NCBI GenBank assembly: GCA_016801885.1
Contig: CM028886.1
Span: forward strand, 18,193,866-18,257,865
Direction of reading: 5' to 3'
Source: Toxotes chatareus
Lineage: Eukaryota > Chordata > Actinopteri > Toxotidae
DNA length: 64,000 nt
Shown here: positions 1-12,314 of the stretch, one piece after another
How positions within the stretch are numbered: position 1 is the stretch's first letter
Layout: the number at the start of each line of letters is the position of its first letter
Position numbers and translations under genes: made by a program
Notes under the pieces: generated by a model
Told to the model about the DNA's origin: nothing
The model's input: only the letters and a program-made list of their open reading frames with translations
Database searches by the model: none

Positions 1-2345
1 AATGAGTTGGCATGAGCAAATTTGGTCGACTGGCTTTGGGATTGCTTTGGATTGTATATAAAGATGAGAGGGGGAGAATTTTGACTCTCTTTAGTACAGT
101 ATATCCCCTTGTTTGGATGACTGTGTGTCTTAGACCCCACAGTCCACCAGCATCAAAATGCACTAATTCAATTACAACATGCAGTTATTCACTGTTTTTC
201 ATCTCAATAAAGAAAACTATAAAAAGTACTTCAATACAGAGATGACTGAATGTACACACAGGCCTACTCCAAATGGTTCTATAGTGCAAATTCTGATTCT
301 GTCAATCATTGTAAAGTCAGTTAAAGTTGGATAAGGTCAATGAGGTACACAGCAATAAGAAAACACAAGAGCAGAATATTCTGAGGGAAATTATCTATAT
401 TTGGGAATGGCTTTTAATCCTTCTCCTTAAGAGATTTTGCCTGAAGTTAGTTTATTTGTCACTGCTGTATATAAAGTAGTGGCTGTCTCTAAAAATAACA
501 GCAGCACTTGCTGGGAGGTGGTTTGGGGTAAAGGGAGGCTGACACAGCAAATGCAAAGGAAAAGGTGCTGCCTGGAATTAGTGCATCACAGGTTTGGGGT
601 TCACCCAAACTGCAGTAAATACCTACATCTTTGCGCCTGAACAGTTGTCTTGTGTTAAATTCACCGACAAAAAGCTGTTGAAAGGGAGATTTAGATGAGC
701 TTTTAGCGCTGACTGAACCTAACCTTCACTCTCTGTGTTCATGGCGGTTGAGCAAAACAACTTGCTGAGACAAATTACTTGTGCAGCATCTCTTCAACAT
801 GTTGGGAAGCTTCTGAGCAGGAAATGAAGCAAGAAAACATTATGAAGTTCTCCAAGTGTCAGAAAAGAAAGAATATTACACCTCAAGTAATGCAGACTCT
901 TGAAAATTTTTGAAATATCTTGGCACTAGCTGTATGCTCACACAGTGTATGTCCATATTACTTTTCAGTTTGGATTTTTGGGAATATTTAAGTAGCCTGA
1001 GCTGCCAAATGCATGCGAAGAGAAACCAACACTCATTCATAATGTGGAAGAGTTGTGGCGTCTAGGTGAAGAGCTTTCACACATGGGATGTTTGGATTTG
1101 GTACATTATTATCGGAGATCCCAAGATTTGTTTTGTGAAACCTAAAACATTTTAAATGGCCAGACTTATACTGTAAAATGCTCCATCTCCAATGTTCTAC
1201 AGAGAATTTTCACCAATGGATACATAACTATTCAAAATTAATTTTTGTCTTACATATTAATGTGTAAGTTTAAGTTCCAACAGTCCAGTCCAAAAGATCC
1301 ATTTTATCTTGGTTTCATTTGTCCTGAGGCAGACAGAAAATTTCATCATTAAAAATTTTCCACGACATAAAGCTGCTATATTTGTGTCCCAGCAGTCCCA
1401 GTATATACAACCTGCCAGGCAGGATGAAAAGGCACACAGTAAGTTTCAGGTATGACTGAATAATGTGGCACTTTCATTTCAAATCCCCCAGACTGTCAGA
1501 ACAGTCCTTCTCCCTACTGTGCCTATACGTTCCAGTTGCTACTGTTCCACCTAATGTTTCAGGAGCTGGTGGGTAACCACAATGAAATAAAAGTGAGGGT
1601 GGATTTATTTCTTACTGTCCGACATTTCTGGGTAGAAATAACAGGCTTGGTGAGCCTTTAGTCTCGTAGTTCATGTAAACGTAGAGTTGCTATGCATGCA
1701 GTCTGAGAGGAGAGGTGACCAAGACTTCGGTAAGGCAGCAGAGCAAACAGGTCATCTAATAAAAAAAACATACTTTGTTAAGATAAGGTCAGAAAGACCT
1801 GTACACATTCCCAAGTCTCCAGTAGAGCCAAAGCACAGCAGAAACAGAGCTGCAAAAGTCTAGTGTCTAGATGAACGACTCCTGCTTACAGCATTAATGT
1901 ATTTAAGGTACCACCTCTACAGGACTAAATGTTTAATTAACCTTTCGAACCACTCAGGCTCTAATCAGCTTCTTCAGCATGATTAAAATCATTCAATCCC
2001 TTGAGGTTGCAAATAAATTTATATATGTAGACTTGTGCCACATTTTACTACATCTGTGGCGTGGACCCAGTCACCCAGCCATCAAACTGTCATCACTGAA
2101 ATGCAGTTAACTTTAAGCAATTCAAGGAAATCAAATGACAAGAGGTCAAAACAATCCAATCAGCTGCTCATTTTTAAATTTCTTGGGGGAACCCTAAAAT
2201 ATAAAGATAACATCATGTATTCTCCACGATACTGGTTAATCACACTGTGCAGCTGCGGAAAAAAAAACATGGCTTAAGAAAAGAGCAGTCATCACATGCA
2301 GCTAAAATGATTTGGTGCTCATTTTCAGTACTGAAACATCCTCAC
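1..2345 (-). other. csmd3: csmd3 intron 4 (partial)
   Basis: This is intronic sequence downstream of exon 4, beginning with the donor GTGAGG at 2345-2340. I see no coding exon in it: the small open frames lack domain features and flanking splice signals. A block at about 1900-2000, with TTTAATTAAC and repeated AATCA/ATTAAAATC motifs, is a weak candidate conserved element. There is no recognisable transposon. Confidence 0.85.
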
Positions 2346-2540
2346 CTCTGCAGATTGGCACAGGAAAGTCCCACACGGACACACCAGCTGCGTTGGTGAC
2401 ACAGGTGAGGAGTGAATGTCCGTCTAAGACATAGCCGGTGATGCACCGGTAGCGGATCTTGTCACCTACGTTGAACTGAGTTCCATTCAGTATGCCTTTG
2501 GGTGGAACACCGGGGTTTCCACATGAACTGCTTCTGAGCT
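2346..2540 (-). CDS. csmd3: csmd3 exon 4 (sushi/CCP domain 1)
   Basis: This exon encodes the rest of Glu172, residues 173-236 and one base of residue 237. It is one complete sushi (complement control protein) domain with the four canonical cysteines at 178, 204, 218 and 235, the invariant Trp228 (in WDFPVP) and the GY pair after the second cysteine. Asn190 (NGT) is a possible glycosylation site. The acceptor is TTTTCCAG|AG and the donor AGAG|GTGAGG, phase 1, leaving PICR plus G to continue into the next CUB domain outside the window. The exon is 195 nt and in frame throughout. Sushi domains in the CSMD family are extracellular and alternate with CUB domains, as they begin to do here. The gene continues beyond coordinate 1. 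Confidence 0.96.
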
Positions 2541-5500
2541 CTGGAAAATGGAGAGAGAAGACAGCATTCTTAAGAATAACAATGTGTTGCTGTAAAAAAA
2601 ATACACCAGTGCTCCTTAATTTTGTCTCTAGTTGTAAATGCAAAGCAATTAAGTTTATTTTTTATCATTTTGAGATTTCAACGCTACATGACTTTGTTAG
2701 GAATCTTGCCTTTTGTACTGGAGTCTACCTTACACTGTTAATACCCAGAAAACTTTAAAGAAAGTCAGAATCTTGTCCTTACCCATCTCTTTACATTAAG
2801 AGTTCACTAAATAACATAAATCTGTAGCTAGAAACAACAATGATGTGCTGAGAAAAACAAGAAAACGTACACAATGTACAAAGAAAAAAGAGCTAAAAAA
2901 GGAAAAAAACGGAAGCTGCAGATTATAATCATTTTCCTGTACAGTCCTGAATGGCCACTTTGCTTAAAAGTAGGGTCCGAACTCAAATTATTTTCATAAA
3001 TTCAAGGGTAAAAAAATCCTCATCACAAAAAAAAAAAAAAAAACATCCCAGTACTCAATGTGTGCCAGTCTTTCAATTTTTGAAAATTCTATTTTTCATT
3101 TGTGTTCCCTAACAAAAGCTTTTAATACAAGCATTTTCTTATACCCTGCAAAATAGCAAAAATAAGTTCAAATCTGCAGTGGTCATGTATATTTACAGAA
3201 CGACATAACAAATTTCCAAACTTAATGTCTCCTCCTTAATTACCTTACTGCTCCCGCTGTTCTCTATTTCCTTATTACTGTACCTGTTGTGTATCTATCA
3301 TTTACTGCTAATCATGGCACAAACATAGATAAACTGCATCTGGCAGAACAACAGTAACAATGAAGAATAATATAACTTGAACAAAATTGCATTAATTTGA
3401 TTTCACATCCCTCGGCACACACATTTTTGAGGATGGCATATTGAAGTTATACATCTTCCACAAGAAAGCAATTCCCAGAAATTACTAGCACCGTCCTATT
3501 GTGCTCATGTGCTGACAGAAGCAAAGTGCTTATGATCAATTTTCTTCTTGGCAAACTACTTAAAGTGAATTTTGATAAAGATCTACTGTAAGTTGTGATA
3601 AACAGGCCTAGAGGGCTGTTCAATCCTGTATTCTTTTGGTTGAGCACAGTACATTTCTTTCCTCTACTGGACCACCATAACTCAATCTCAGTCAAAATTC
3701 CCCTGCACATGTCCAGCTTCCACAAAATGTATCAGCAAAGTGTTTATTTTGTGCTACACCAAAGGACAATAACACATCATTGGCTTCTTTTTTGCCTCAG
3801 GAGTTAAATGTTCAGTTTTTAAATTTACTTTAAGTGTTAACTCTTCAGCTTGAAAGCAGGAGGGGGTCTGACCTCAGCTCATGTCACTACACTTTCATTT
3901 CCTGTGTGAGTCAGACTGCAGACCAATGATCTCAGGTCCTTTAGGCTGTTGGAAACCGCAATCAACCTGAACGAGGAGGGTTGAGTTGTAAAACCAATTA
4001 TTTATACAGCAAATAAAGTCTTTCTAAAGATGTTCTAAAGATATTACACACAGTTTAAAACTGTATGTGTCTTTCTCTTGTTATTTTAATGATTATCTGT
4101 ATTTCTCTCTCATTTACAATATAAAGAAGTCATGATTGTAATATAAAACAAGTTTGTAATGTTTTAAGTGTGGTAAAAACTCAAATTAGCGTCTCTGTTT
4201 TTTTAATGTTTTATGTAAAAGAGCAGAGACCCTCTCTTAATTTCATTATTATAATCATACAGTGTATTTTAAAGGCATATATGACTCTTTGTGATAAAGA
4301 ACACAGCATAACTGAATTTGTGGGTAATGATCAATACAACCCAATTAGTCTGATTAGATCCAGAGCTGTCCTCATGATAAGAATATAAAACTCACTTCCA
4401 TCCTACAGACTGTGACTGATCATGCAGTCAAGTTAAATTATGATTTTTGATATATGCCATCTGTTTGCGGCTAATTATTCCAACTGGAAAAGCAGGAAAC
4501 AGAAAGCTATTTTTATACTAACATAAACTGTGTTAGATGGATCCATGAATAGATGGATAGATCTTCAGATGGAGAGAGAGGGAGAAATATATTTGAAACC
4601 CTGATCCTGAAGTTGATTTCATTGATGCATTGATGCATCTGTGAAGTCATTTTCTAATGTTAATTCCAGGAATCTTTTTTGAAATCCAATTACTAACCCA
4701 CTTTACCCTGCAGATGCTCACATACACACACTCATATGTATGATCTCTAATGAATGCAGTACAAATCCTCAGCATAAACCGACGGCTGTTTATGTTTATG
4801 AACAAAATTAAATGCCAACTGACTGGAACGTGAATAAAGCAGGAAAGAGGACCTTAAAGCATGTATCATTTTTTTATTTTATTATTATTATTTTTTAAGA
4901 GCTACAGAAAGTGTCAGCTAACATAGGTAAAACCCTAAATAGACCTACTACTACGGTGACCATATTAGCCTGAAATTCCAAAGCTTCAATATGGGTTTGA
5001 GAATTATAACCACAAAAACAATATTAAATAACAATAAAACAGTATACAGTGTCTTCACAAATCCTGTAAACAGAGTAGCAGTTTAGCTTGATCACTGAGG
5101 CTCTGATTCGCATTCTCACATTTTAATACTAGCTTTATTTAGACAAACCCCTTTAATCTCTTATAAGAACAGTGTGTATACAATGTGTATAATGGGTTTA
5201 TTATGAATTTATGTAAGATGCAAGCATTTTTTTATTTTCTTTTTTATAACTGCACTACCTCCTTCCACAAGGAACTCAGAAAGGTCAGAGAAAAAGTATA
5301 TACAAATGGAAATATTATTATTATGATTGACAGCCAAGTCTTTTGTGACAGACACACAAACCGAGGGATGACCAATGATTGAGACACATAGCGCAGTACT
5401 AATGATAACTGACTGATGTAGGGGTGAGGAGTGAGAAGCAAAGTTCAGATTCCGTGCAGGATTGACGTCTGACCAGTGCAGAGGTCAGCGGTGAGGAGGG

Positions 5501-8500
5501 ACAGCTAAGACTACTAAGTATTACATTTATACGAAGCCACAGTACTTTGCATAAGCAAATATGTAAACTAAGTGTTATACTTTTTGTTAAAGGTTAACCA
5601 TGGCAGACTGTTTTATGTGACATGCCCGAGGTTTACTGACAAAGGTTCACCTCCAATAAATAAGCCATGGTACTGTGAACAAATTCTGGGTACCACATTT
5701 TATATGATCAGTTTAACCCATAAGTTTAAACTAGATTTAAAATTCCATCCCAGAAAAACTGGTTCATACAAAACCAGAGGTTAAGGCAGTAAAACCTCAA
5801 AAGTCTTAGACTGTTGACCAATGCCCTGCACTATACACTGCAGGCTGCAGTAAATATATGCATCCCTACATGGCGCAGCATGATCCTTGGCAACAAACAG
5901 CAAATACGTCTCTGTGGGAGTTATGGAAAGCCTGTGAAATTGAAATTTATTTGTTTGAAATATCAGATTTGTGGAGTTCAACAAAATGTGACAAAGCATA
6001 TCAAAGGCAATCTAAATTTCTACAAACTTGCCACAACAGCCCTTTACAGTTTGATGCAGAGAACGTGAGATTAGAATTCAGCACACTGCTGAGCTGAAAA
6101 CATTTACGTCAAAAAAAAAAAAAAAATCTGTACAAGACAGAAAATCAGTCAGGGACTGGTGCTGTGCACTAATAGATGTTATTCATTGACCACAAACTGA
6201 TTGACCACAAAAAGCCCTCCATCCCACGAGTAGCCTGTGATTGGCATTTACCATACAAGGATGATGGTCAAGGGCACACTGTGTTTTAGCTATTTAACAC
6301 TCATCGGCCAATTGAAAAAATAATAATATAATAATATAATAATTATAACTTGATCAATAAAGACCAGGCCACCAAGCTTTTCTAGGAGGACTTATTGGTG
6401 GAGAAAATACATCGATTAGGACATCACCCAGAGACGCAACAATGGGATAGTACTATCTTTTTGTAGTGTTTTCTAGCGAATGTTTCATTTATACAATTTG
6501 CTTTAATACATACAGAACTTATCATTAAAAGTACATAAATATCTGACATTATACTATATGGCTGGCTAAAGAGGTTTGGCTAGAAACCACTCATATGGGT
6601 GACACAGTGATCATTTAAATATTGTGGTAATTTTCATGTTGTCTCTCCTGGAAAGCACTTATGGTGTTATACACACAAAAAATGGCAGATACAGATTGGT
6701 TAAAAAAAACAAATAGAGAGTTTGAGAGGGAAGTTCAAACCCTGCCTTCTCTCTCACCTCTGCACAGCTGTCCAGTCACTGTGTGAAGTGGGAATGAATA
6801 TCAAATTGTCATTTTGAAAGTTACAGAAATCGTTGGAAGCAGTCCTCCCAAATTCCAAGTCCAGAAGGTGTGAGGAGAGGAGATCCCTGAAGCTATTAGA
6901 CAATCTGGCAAGGACTTCTGATGGAGTCTAACATGTTTGTTGGGTTGAGATCTGACAACTCCAAAAGTCATAGCATATGATTCAAATTTTCATACTTAAA
7001 CCATTCATGTCCTATATAGAGGGATCTGCATTATATAACTGCATGTTTAAGCCTTTGAGAAATAATCGGGATCCATATATTGCAAGATTTCCTCTCTAGA
7101 GGTTAAATATCGAAATCTTCCTTATCATAAGGACAGGAATCCCCTCATAGGTTGTTTGTCCCTATCCTCTGAGGCAAAACATAAGAACGTCTCATGAAAT
7201 TGTGACTACAGGTTTCAAACAAAGTTTTGTTGACTCACAATCGTGTTTGACACCGCTTTCAATATCACAGGGAACCACAGAGGCAAAAGAAGTGTTAAGT
7301 TAAATGTGTGACCCTGCATTTGAAAATCCAGCAGTGCCCACGACTGCACAAGAGAGCACCCATATTTACCAAAATTAGTGCCTTCTTCCTGCACTACCAC
7401 ATTTAATGGAGGCTTGTCAAGACTCTTCAGTGTGCAAAATGTTAAAAATACTAAACTAGCCGAGGGGAAAGAAAGTGTAGGTGGCTTTGATGTAAATGAT
7501 TGGTACCATCTCTTCCTTAGTGAATATTTGCAAGGATCTGTAGACCATATTCTTTGAATTGTTTCTCCGTGTTTCAGTTGCAATTTGTTTTTTGCCTTTT
7601 TTCCAACCTGAAACATGGCATGCTGTGACTTTGATGCGACTAAAATCAAAAACTCAAAACTTCATACGCTGTTGGAAATGTTACTCATCATACCCAAAAG
7701 CAGCCTGTACCCTGTGAACCTCAGCTTGCTCCTGAACAGAGCTCTAATTTCAGCTGCCAGATGTTGCTGGGACATCGGGCAGATTGCACTCAGCCAAATA
7801 AAAATGTGATAACATATAAATTATTTTCCAGAATGACAGCAAATTTACAGAAAATGTATCTGTATTTGATATCTGTTTTCTGTGCAGGGTGTGGTGCATT
7901 AAAAGCTCATTCTTAAAAACACACAAATGTGAATTTCCTACCTACCACAGTACTAACTGTGCAGCATTTCACACAGGTTTTTAGAGAACGGTTGTATGCA
8001 TGGTGTTTCTGATTTATAGATTCACTTTTCTGACCCCTACTCAAAACATTACATTTAAATTGACTTACAGTAACCATCAGGCACTCATTGCTACAATAAT
8101 TACTTTCCGGCAGCTATTCTTGAGAAAACCATATAGAGAAACAAAATACTCACTTCACAAGTAAATGTTTTGAGAAACTCACCCCAGGTCACTAATTAAA
8201 AAGTAGCAGATGCATCTCATCTGTAATTATAGCAGCACTGACTCATTGCCCTTTGGTGTATGGAAAGTCATAACTAATGTCTCAGACACTCGTGGCCCTT
8301 GAATTAATGTGTGGCAGACATTTGAAGCAGGTGCTTCGGATAAGGCCTCTCATCGTAGGCAAAATAAAACTCTGTGCTACAATTGCGGCTACAATAGCTG
8401 CAAATTTGAATGTGAAACCTGGAAAAGAAGTACTTTGAATAACGGCCTGCACTTAACACTGGATTGGAATTTCTACTTTTATGAGGGTTTGAAAACCCCC

Positions 8501-11500
8501 CTAAAGAAATCAAGTGTTTCAGACACACTGTTAGCCCTAAGCTAACAAGTGTTGCTGTCTGCAGGAACCGAAATAAATTGCTGATATAACTGAACCTGGG
8601 GAAAACAGCTGCTCCTAAACACCACGGGCTGGTCTGAAGCTAAATCTTATGAAAACCTGTGCAAACTTCACTTCAGGGTGGAGAAATAGATGCAAACAAA
8701 ACTAATACAATGCCAGTGGAGTACTTAATCTCACAAAGAATCAAAATATAACCTGGTTAAAAACAATGTATATGATGCTTAACATCATAATACCTAACAA
8801 ATTATCAAATTATTATTATGTGGTATGCCAAAGTAAATTAAATACAAACACAAACACACACACACACAATGTGTTTTTAACCCAGTGAAATCTCTCTGAC
8901 CTTTCTGTAAACTAAAACGAGTGTAAAACAGCTCATGTTTTGAATTACAAAAATAAAAATGTTTTTAGCACATCAATGTAAAACCAACCTCTAAAGTTTT
9001 TACCTACAGTTGCATTCAGACAGTGGGAGTGAGACTGTCTTGCCTTATCCCTCAAGTGAGTTATGTGAACTAGTAAATGAGGTAGTTGGGTGCGAGATTT
9101 CTCTGGGGCTGAGCTATTTATTTCGCCTGTATATCTAATGACTCTGTAGCCCTTTGAAGAAGATGGAAGTTTGACGGAGTGGAAGTGTTTGTGAGCACAC
9201 AAGCAGCACACTTTCCCCACAGGAGATGCCTGTGTAGACTGCGTGTCTGGCTTCCTAGCTGGCTGCTTGACTGGCTGCTGAGCTGGATTTTCATGCAGGC
9301 GGGAAAAAAGAGTATTGACTGAACCCATGTTGGATCACAGGGCAAAGCTTCTGGTAAACAACACATGCCCATACATGCAGGCACGCACGCACACACATGC
9401 AAGTACTTTTCCAGCTCAGTGGACAATCTGCATTGCCACAAAGGGGCAAATGAAATGATTTGGGGAGAAAAGATGAAATTATGTCTTATGGGTCAGCTGT
9501 CTTTCAAAGACTATTCCAAAAAAAGGGCAGGTTGAAATGGCATCGAGGCAGGCTTTAGATAGGCATGGCAATATTTTTGTTGCAAATACACAACCTTCAA
9601 CAAAGGGCAAGCAGATAGCATTACCCCCAGTGAGATAGCTGCAGTCTATCTTGGTCCCTCGGAAAACTACAAGCGCTAGTGGCCATTGTTTAGCTGTGTT
9701 GCAGAAAAGGCTCCATATCTCTGTTCCTTAATAAATGCAGCTTGACCCTTTCAGGATGATCCTGCAACCTTATCACATGAGATTGCAGTATGGCACTGAA
9801 AGTTTTGTGGCAGTGTAGGAAAGTAGGCACTAATCAGTGATAAAATTCACATAAAGTTGGAGCTGGATCTCATTCCAACATACTTGACAAAAGATTGACA
9901 GCTCGTCGAGAAATTAGATTCCATCTGGCCATGTCCTTCACTGTGTCCTTCGTATGCACGCAGATTCAAATCCACTTAATTGCAGTCATGATTCAATCAT
10001 CTCTGAGAGTCTACAAGCATCACACATTTTCAGCCATAACAACGAGCTGCACATACATATTCATGTGTAAGATGTAGCTAAGCATATCAGCATAACAAGA
10101 TAGAAGGATATACAGTGGCAGTGAGTTACAATGGTTTGCAAATTAATACATTATGGATAAGCACATTGAATATGTTTATGTTGATATGTGTCAGTCATAA
10201 GGGTCTCTAACAGAAAATAATGGAAATTTATGACAATAGTCCAGCCGCTGGGTTTTCAGGTTAGATAACAACAATGACGATGATACAAAGTCACTTCCTT
10301 AGTGGTATGTTAAACTGCACCATCCTAATCTACTGTTGTGTCATGATTTCACATTCAAAATAGGGTGTTAAATTGACATTTTATGCAATTAACCTATGCA
10401 ACACTCAACAATATGTTAGAAACACACTGTTTCAAAACTGATAACACCTTAATATCACGATTTCTGGGAAGATGCCTATAGAGGCTTTAGCAAGCAACAC
10501 CATACTGCTTGTGTGTTTAAAGGTGTTTCTATATATATATGTATCTATATATATATATAAAAGATTTTCTGTGCCGCCGAGATTTTTAGCAGTGGTGGAG
10601 CAGGTGGTGGTTTTGATGATAGTGGTCACTTGCCAAAAGCGTCAGACATTGTTGCATTTACAAGACAAGAGGTTAGAATATGCCCTGTGGGCAGAGGACT
10701 TCCTCATTTTCTCATACTGAGCTGAGGGCAGAATGAATGCTACAGATGTGATGGGCTGGGGCTAGCTGGTTAGCGTGCCAACTTCAGTAGAAGAAAAGAA
10801 GTGACAGAAATAGAAACAAAACATGAGTTAAAATTGGTTGTTGTTTTCCGCCGCTGGAGACAGCTCTTGGTGAGTGAAGTAATGAAGTCTGAGGCTGAAC
10901 TTTCAATGTTTCTTCTAGACTGGTAAGTAAACAGCTGTTAATGCTGACCTTGGCTATTTAGCAGTAGCAAAAAACAAACATTTAGCACCTTTAAATATTT
11001 GGGCACTCCCACACAATAAAAGTGAAAATATAACAATACAACTAGATGGCCACAACATAAATTGTACTGATGTAATACCCCCCATTGTCCTTATTGGAAA
11101 ACATTCTCCACTGTCCATATGACTCCTCAGTACTGAGTAATGGCAAATTTTTGTGAATCATCTGTAACAAAATGTGATTAACATCCAAATCAGCATGAAA
11201 TTCTGTTGAAGATTAAACAGGCAAAAGATGGCGGCAGAAGAACAAGATCTAATTCAACCAAGCCACCCACTGGAGACTGGGACAGAGGGATAGAGGGAGA
11301 GAAGCAGAGCAAGAGACAGGGAGAGAAACAGAAAGAGCACAAATGGGCAGATGGAGAGGGGAGAGGTCCTGGACTGTCCAGGTGGGGAGATGAGGGGGGG
11401 GGGGGGGTAAAGGAGGGTGGAAAAGGACATTGTGGAAGGGAGGAGAAGAAAGCTTAGAGGCTGGGGTCAGCCTGTTAGAGCAGGAGGTGGTAAGGGAACA

Positions 11501-12201
11501 AAAACTAAAGAAAAAACCAAAGGATACTGGGAGTAAAGAGGAAGACAGGGGCAGAAAAGCAGCAAATGGAGGGAAGGAGTGAGGATGATAAAATGAGGAG
11601 GAAAGAAAAGGAAAGCTTAAGACAAAACACATGAACTATCATAAAAAAGGAGCACAGAAAGAAAGAGAACCAGAGATGGATGAGCAATGGAGTCCACATT
11701 AGCAGAGGGGAAGAGAGTAGGGGTGAGCGAGATGGTCACAGAAGGATAGTTCATATTTAGACAACTCCCTGCTGCACCCGGCTCTGCTTCAACACAGATA
11801 ACTCGGTACATCCATTAGTTCAACTAATTCCCATTGCCATCTGCCATGCAATTTCAGATGCACCTCTGGAGTCGCAGAAAAGGTTCAGGACTTTGGGGGG
11901 AGGGATGTTGATTTGGAAAATATGAGATTAATTTGCTTAATTGAGGTACCTAATGTTTCCATAACTCAACAGTGGAAGTCCTACAGGAAATTAGGAGGAG
12001 GAAGTGTGATCACACGTCCCTCTCTTAAGAATAAATGGTGTCGACTTTTCCTGGCTAATGGAATTTTCTTCGAAATGAAGACGCAGTTTATGAAGCGGTG
12101 TGCTGATCATGGTCTCTAGCTTAAATTCTTTCAGATTTCATAAAAACGGCCTTTTCTAATGGCAGCAAAAGTCAAATAGCAGAAAATAATGCTTTCCTTA
12201 C
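2541..12201 (-). other. csmd3: csmd3 intron 3
   Basis: This is a 9.66-kb intron between the two halves of the extracellular CUB1-sushi1 unit. It is mostly AT-rich unique sequence with short A-runs (about 3027-3043 and 6111-6126), an AT-rich ATAATAATA stretch near 6320-6350, a short CA repeat near 8854-8868 and a TA-rich patch near 10531-10560. A long purine-rich tract (11206-11710) is listed separately. The 144-codon open frame at 7215-7649 (minus) has no recognisable domain and I treat it as chance. No extra csmd3 exon was recognised. Confidence 0.85.
11206..11710 (+). repeat. Long purine-rich (polypurine) tract
   Basis: This is about 500 bp strongly enriched in A and G on the plus strand, including a 14-G run at 11394-11407 and many GAGAG/GGAGA words. 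On the minus strand it gives Ser/Leu/Pro/Phe-rich open frames (for example 11249-11632), which are composition artefacts. It is within intron 3. Confidence 0.85.
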
Positions 12202-12314
12202 CTTCATAAGCTGCCTTAAATCCATGAGCGCTTACTGCAAAGTCACTGGTAAGCCTCAGTGAAAAAATGGAACCAGAACTGGTAACAGGTGGAGGGATGG
12301 TAAATCCAGTTAAC
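12202..12314 (-). CDS. csmd3: csmd3 exon 3 (second part of CUB domain 1)
   Basis: This exon encodes the last base of Arg134, residues 135-171 and the first base of Glu172. It supplies the C-terminal third of CUB domain 1, from LTGF through PPPVTS and SLRLTSDFAVSAHGF to AAYE. Asp158 in the SDF motif is the third position of the usual CUB calcium site, completing the acidic residues supplied by exon 2. The acceptor is TTTTCTGCAG|GT and the donor GAAG|GTAAGG. The exon is 113 nt, entering in phase 2 and leaving in phase 1. Joining to exon 4 gives YEELRSSSCGNPG, which matches the CUB1-sushi1 linker of CSMD3 known from mammals. Splitting one CUB domain over two exons makes the assignment to a spliced gene, rather than a retrocopy, secure. 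Confidence 0.96.

Noticed and set aside
6725..6760. B-box-like GTTCAAACC
   Set aside because: No upstream A box or foldable tRNA, so I treat it as chance.
7215..7649. 144-codon open frame on the minus strand
   Set aside because: No family resemblance; starts at a non-ATG codon; within intron 3.
10744..10790. tRNA A-box-like TAGCTGGTTAGCGTG stretch
   Set aside because: No B box at proper spacing and no cloverleaf. At most a SINE remnant.
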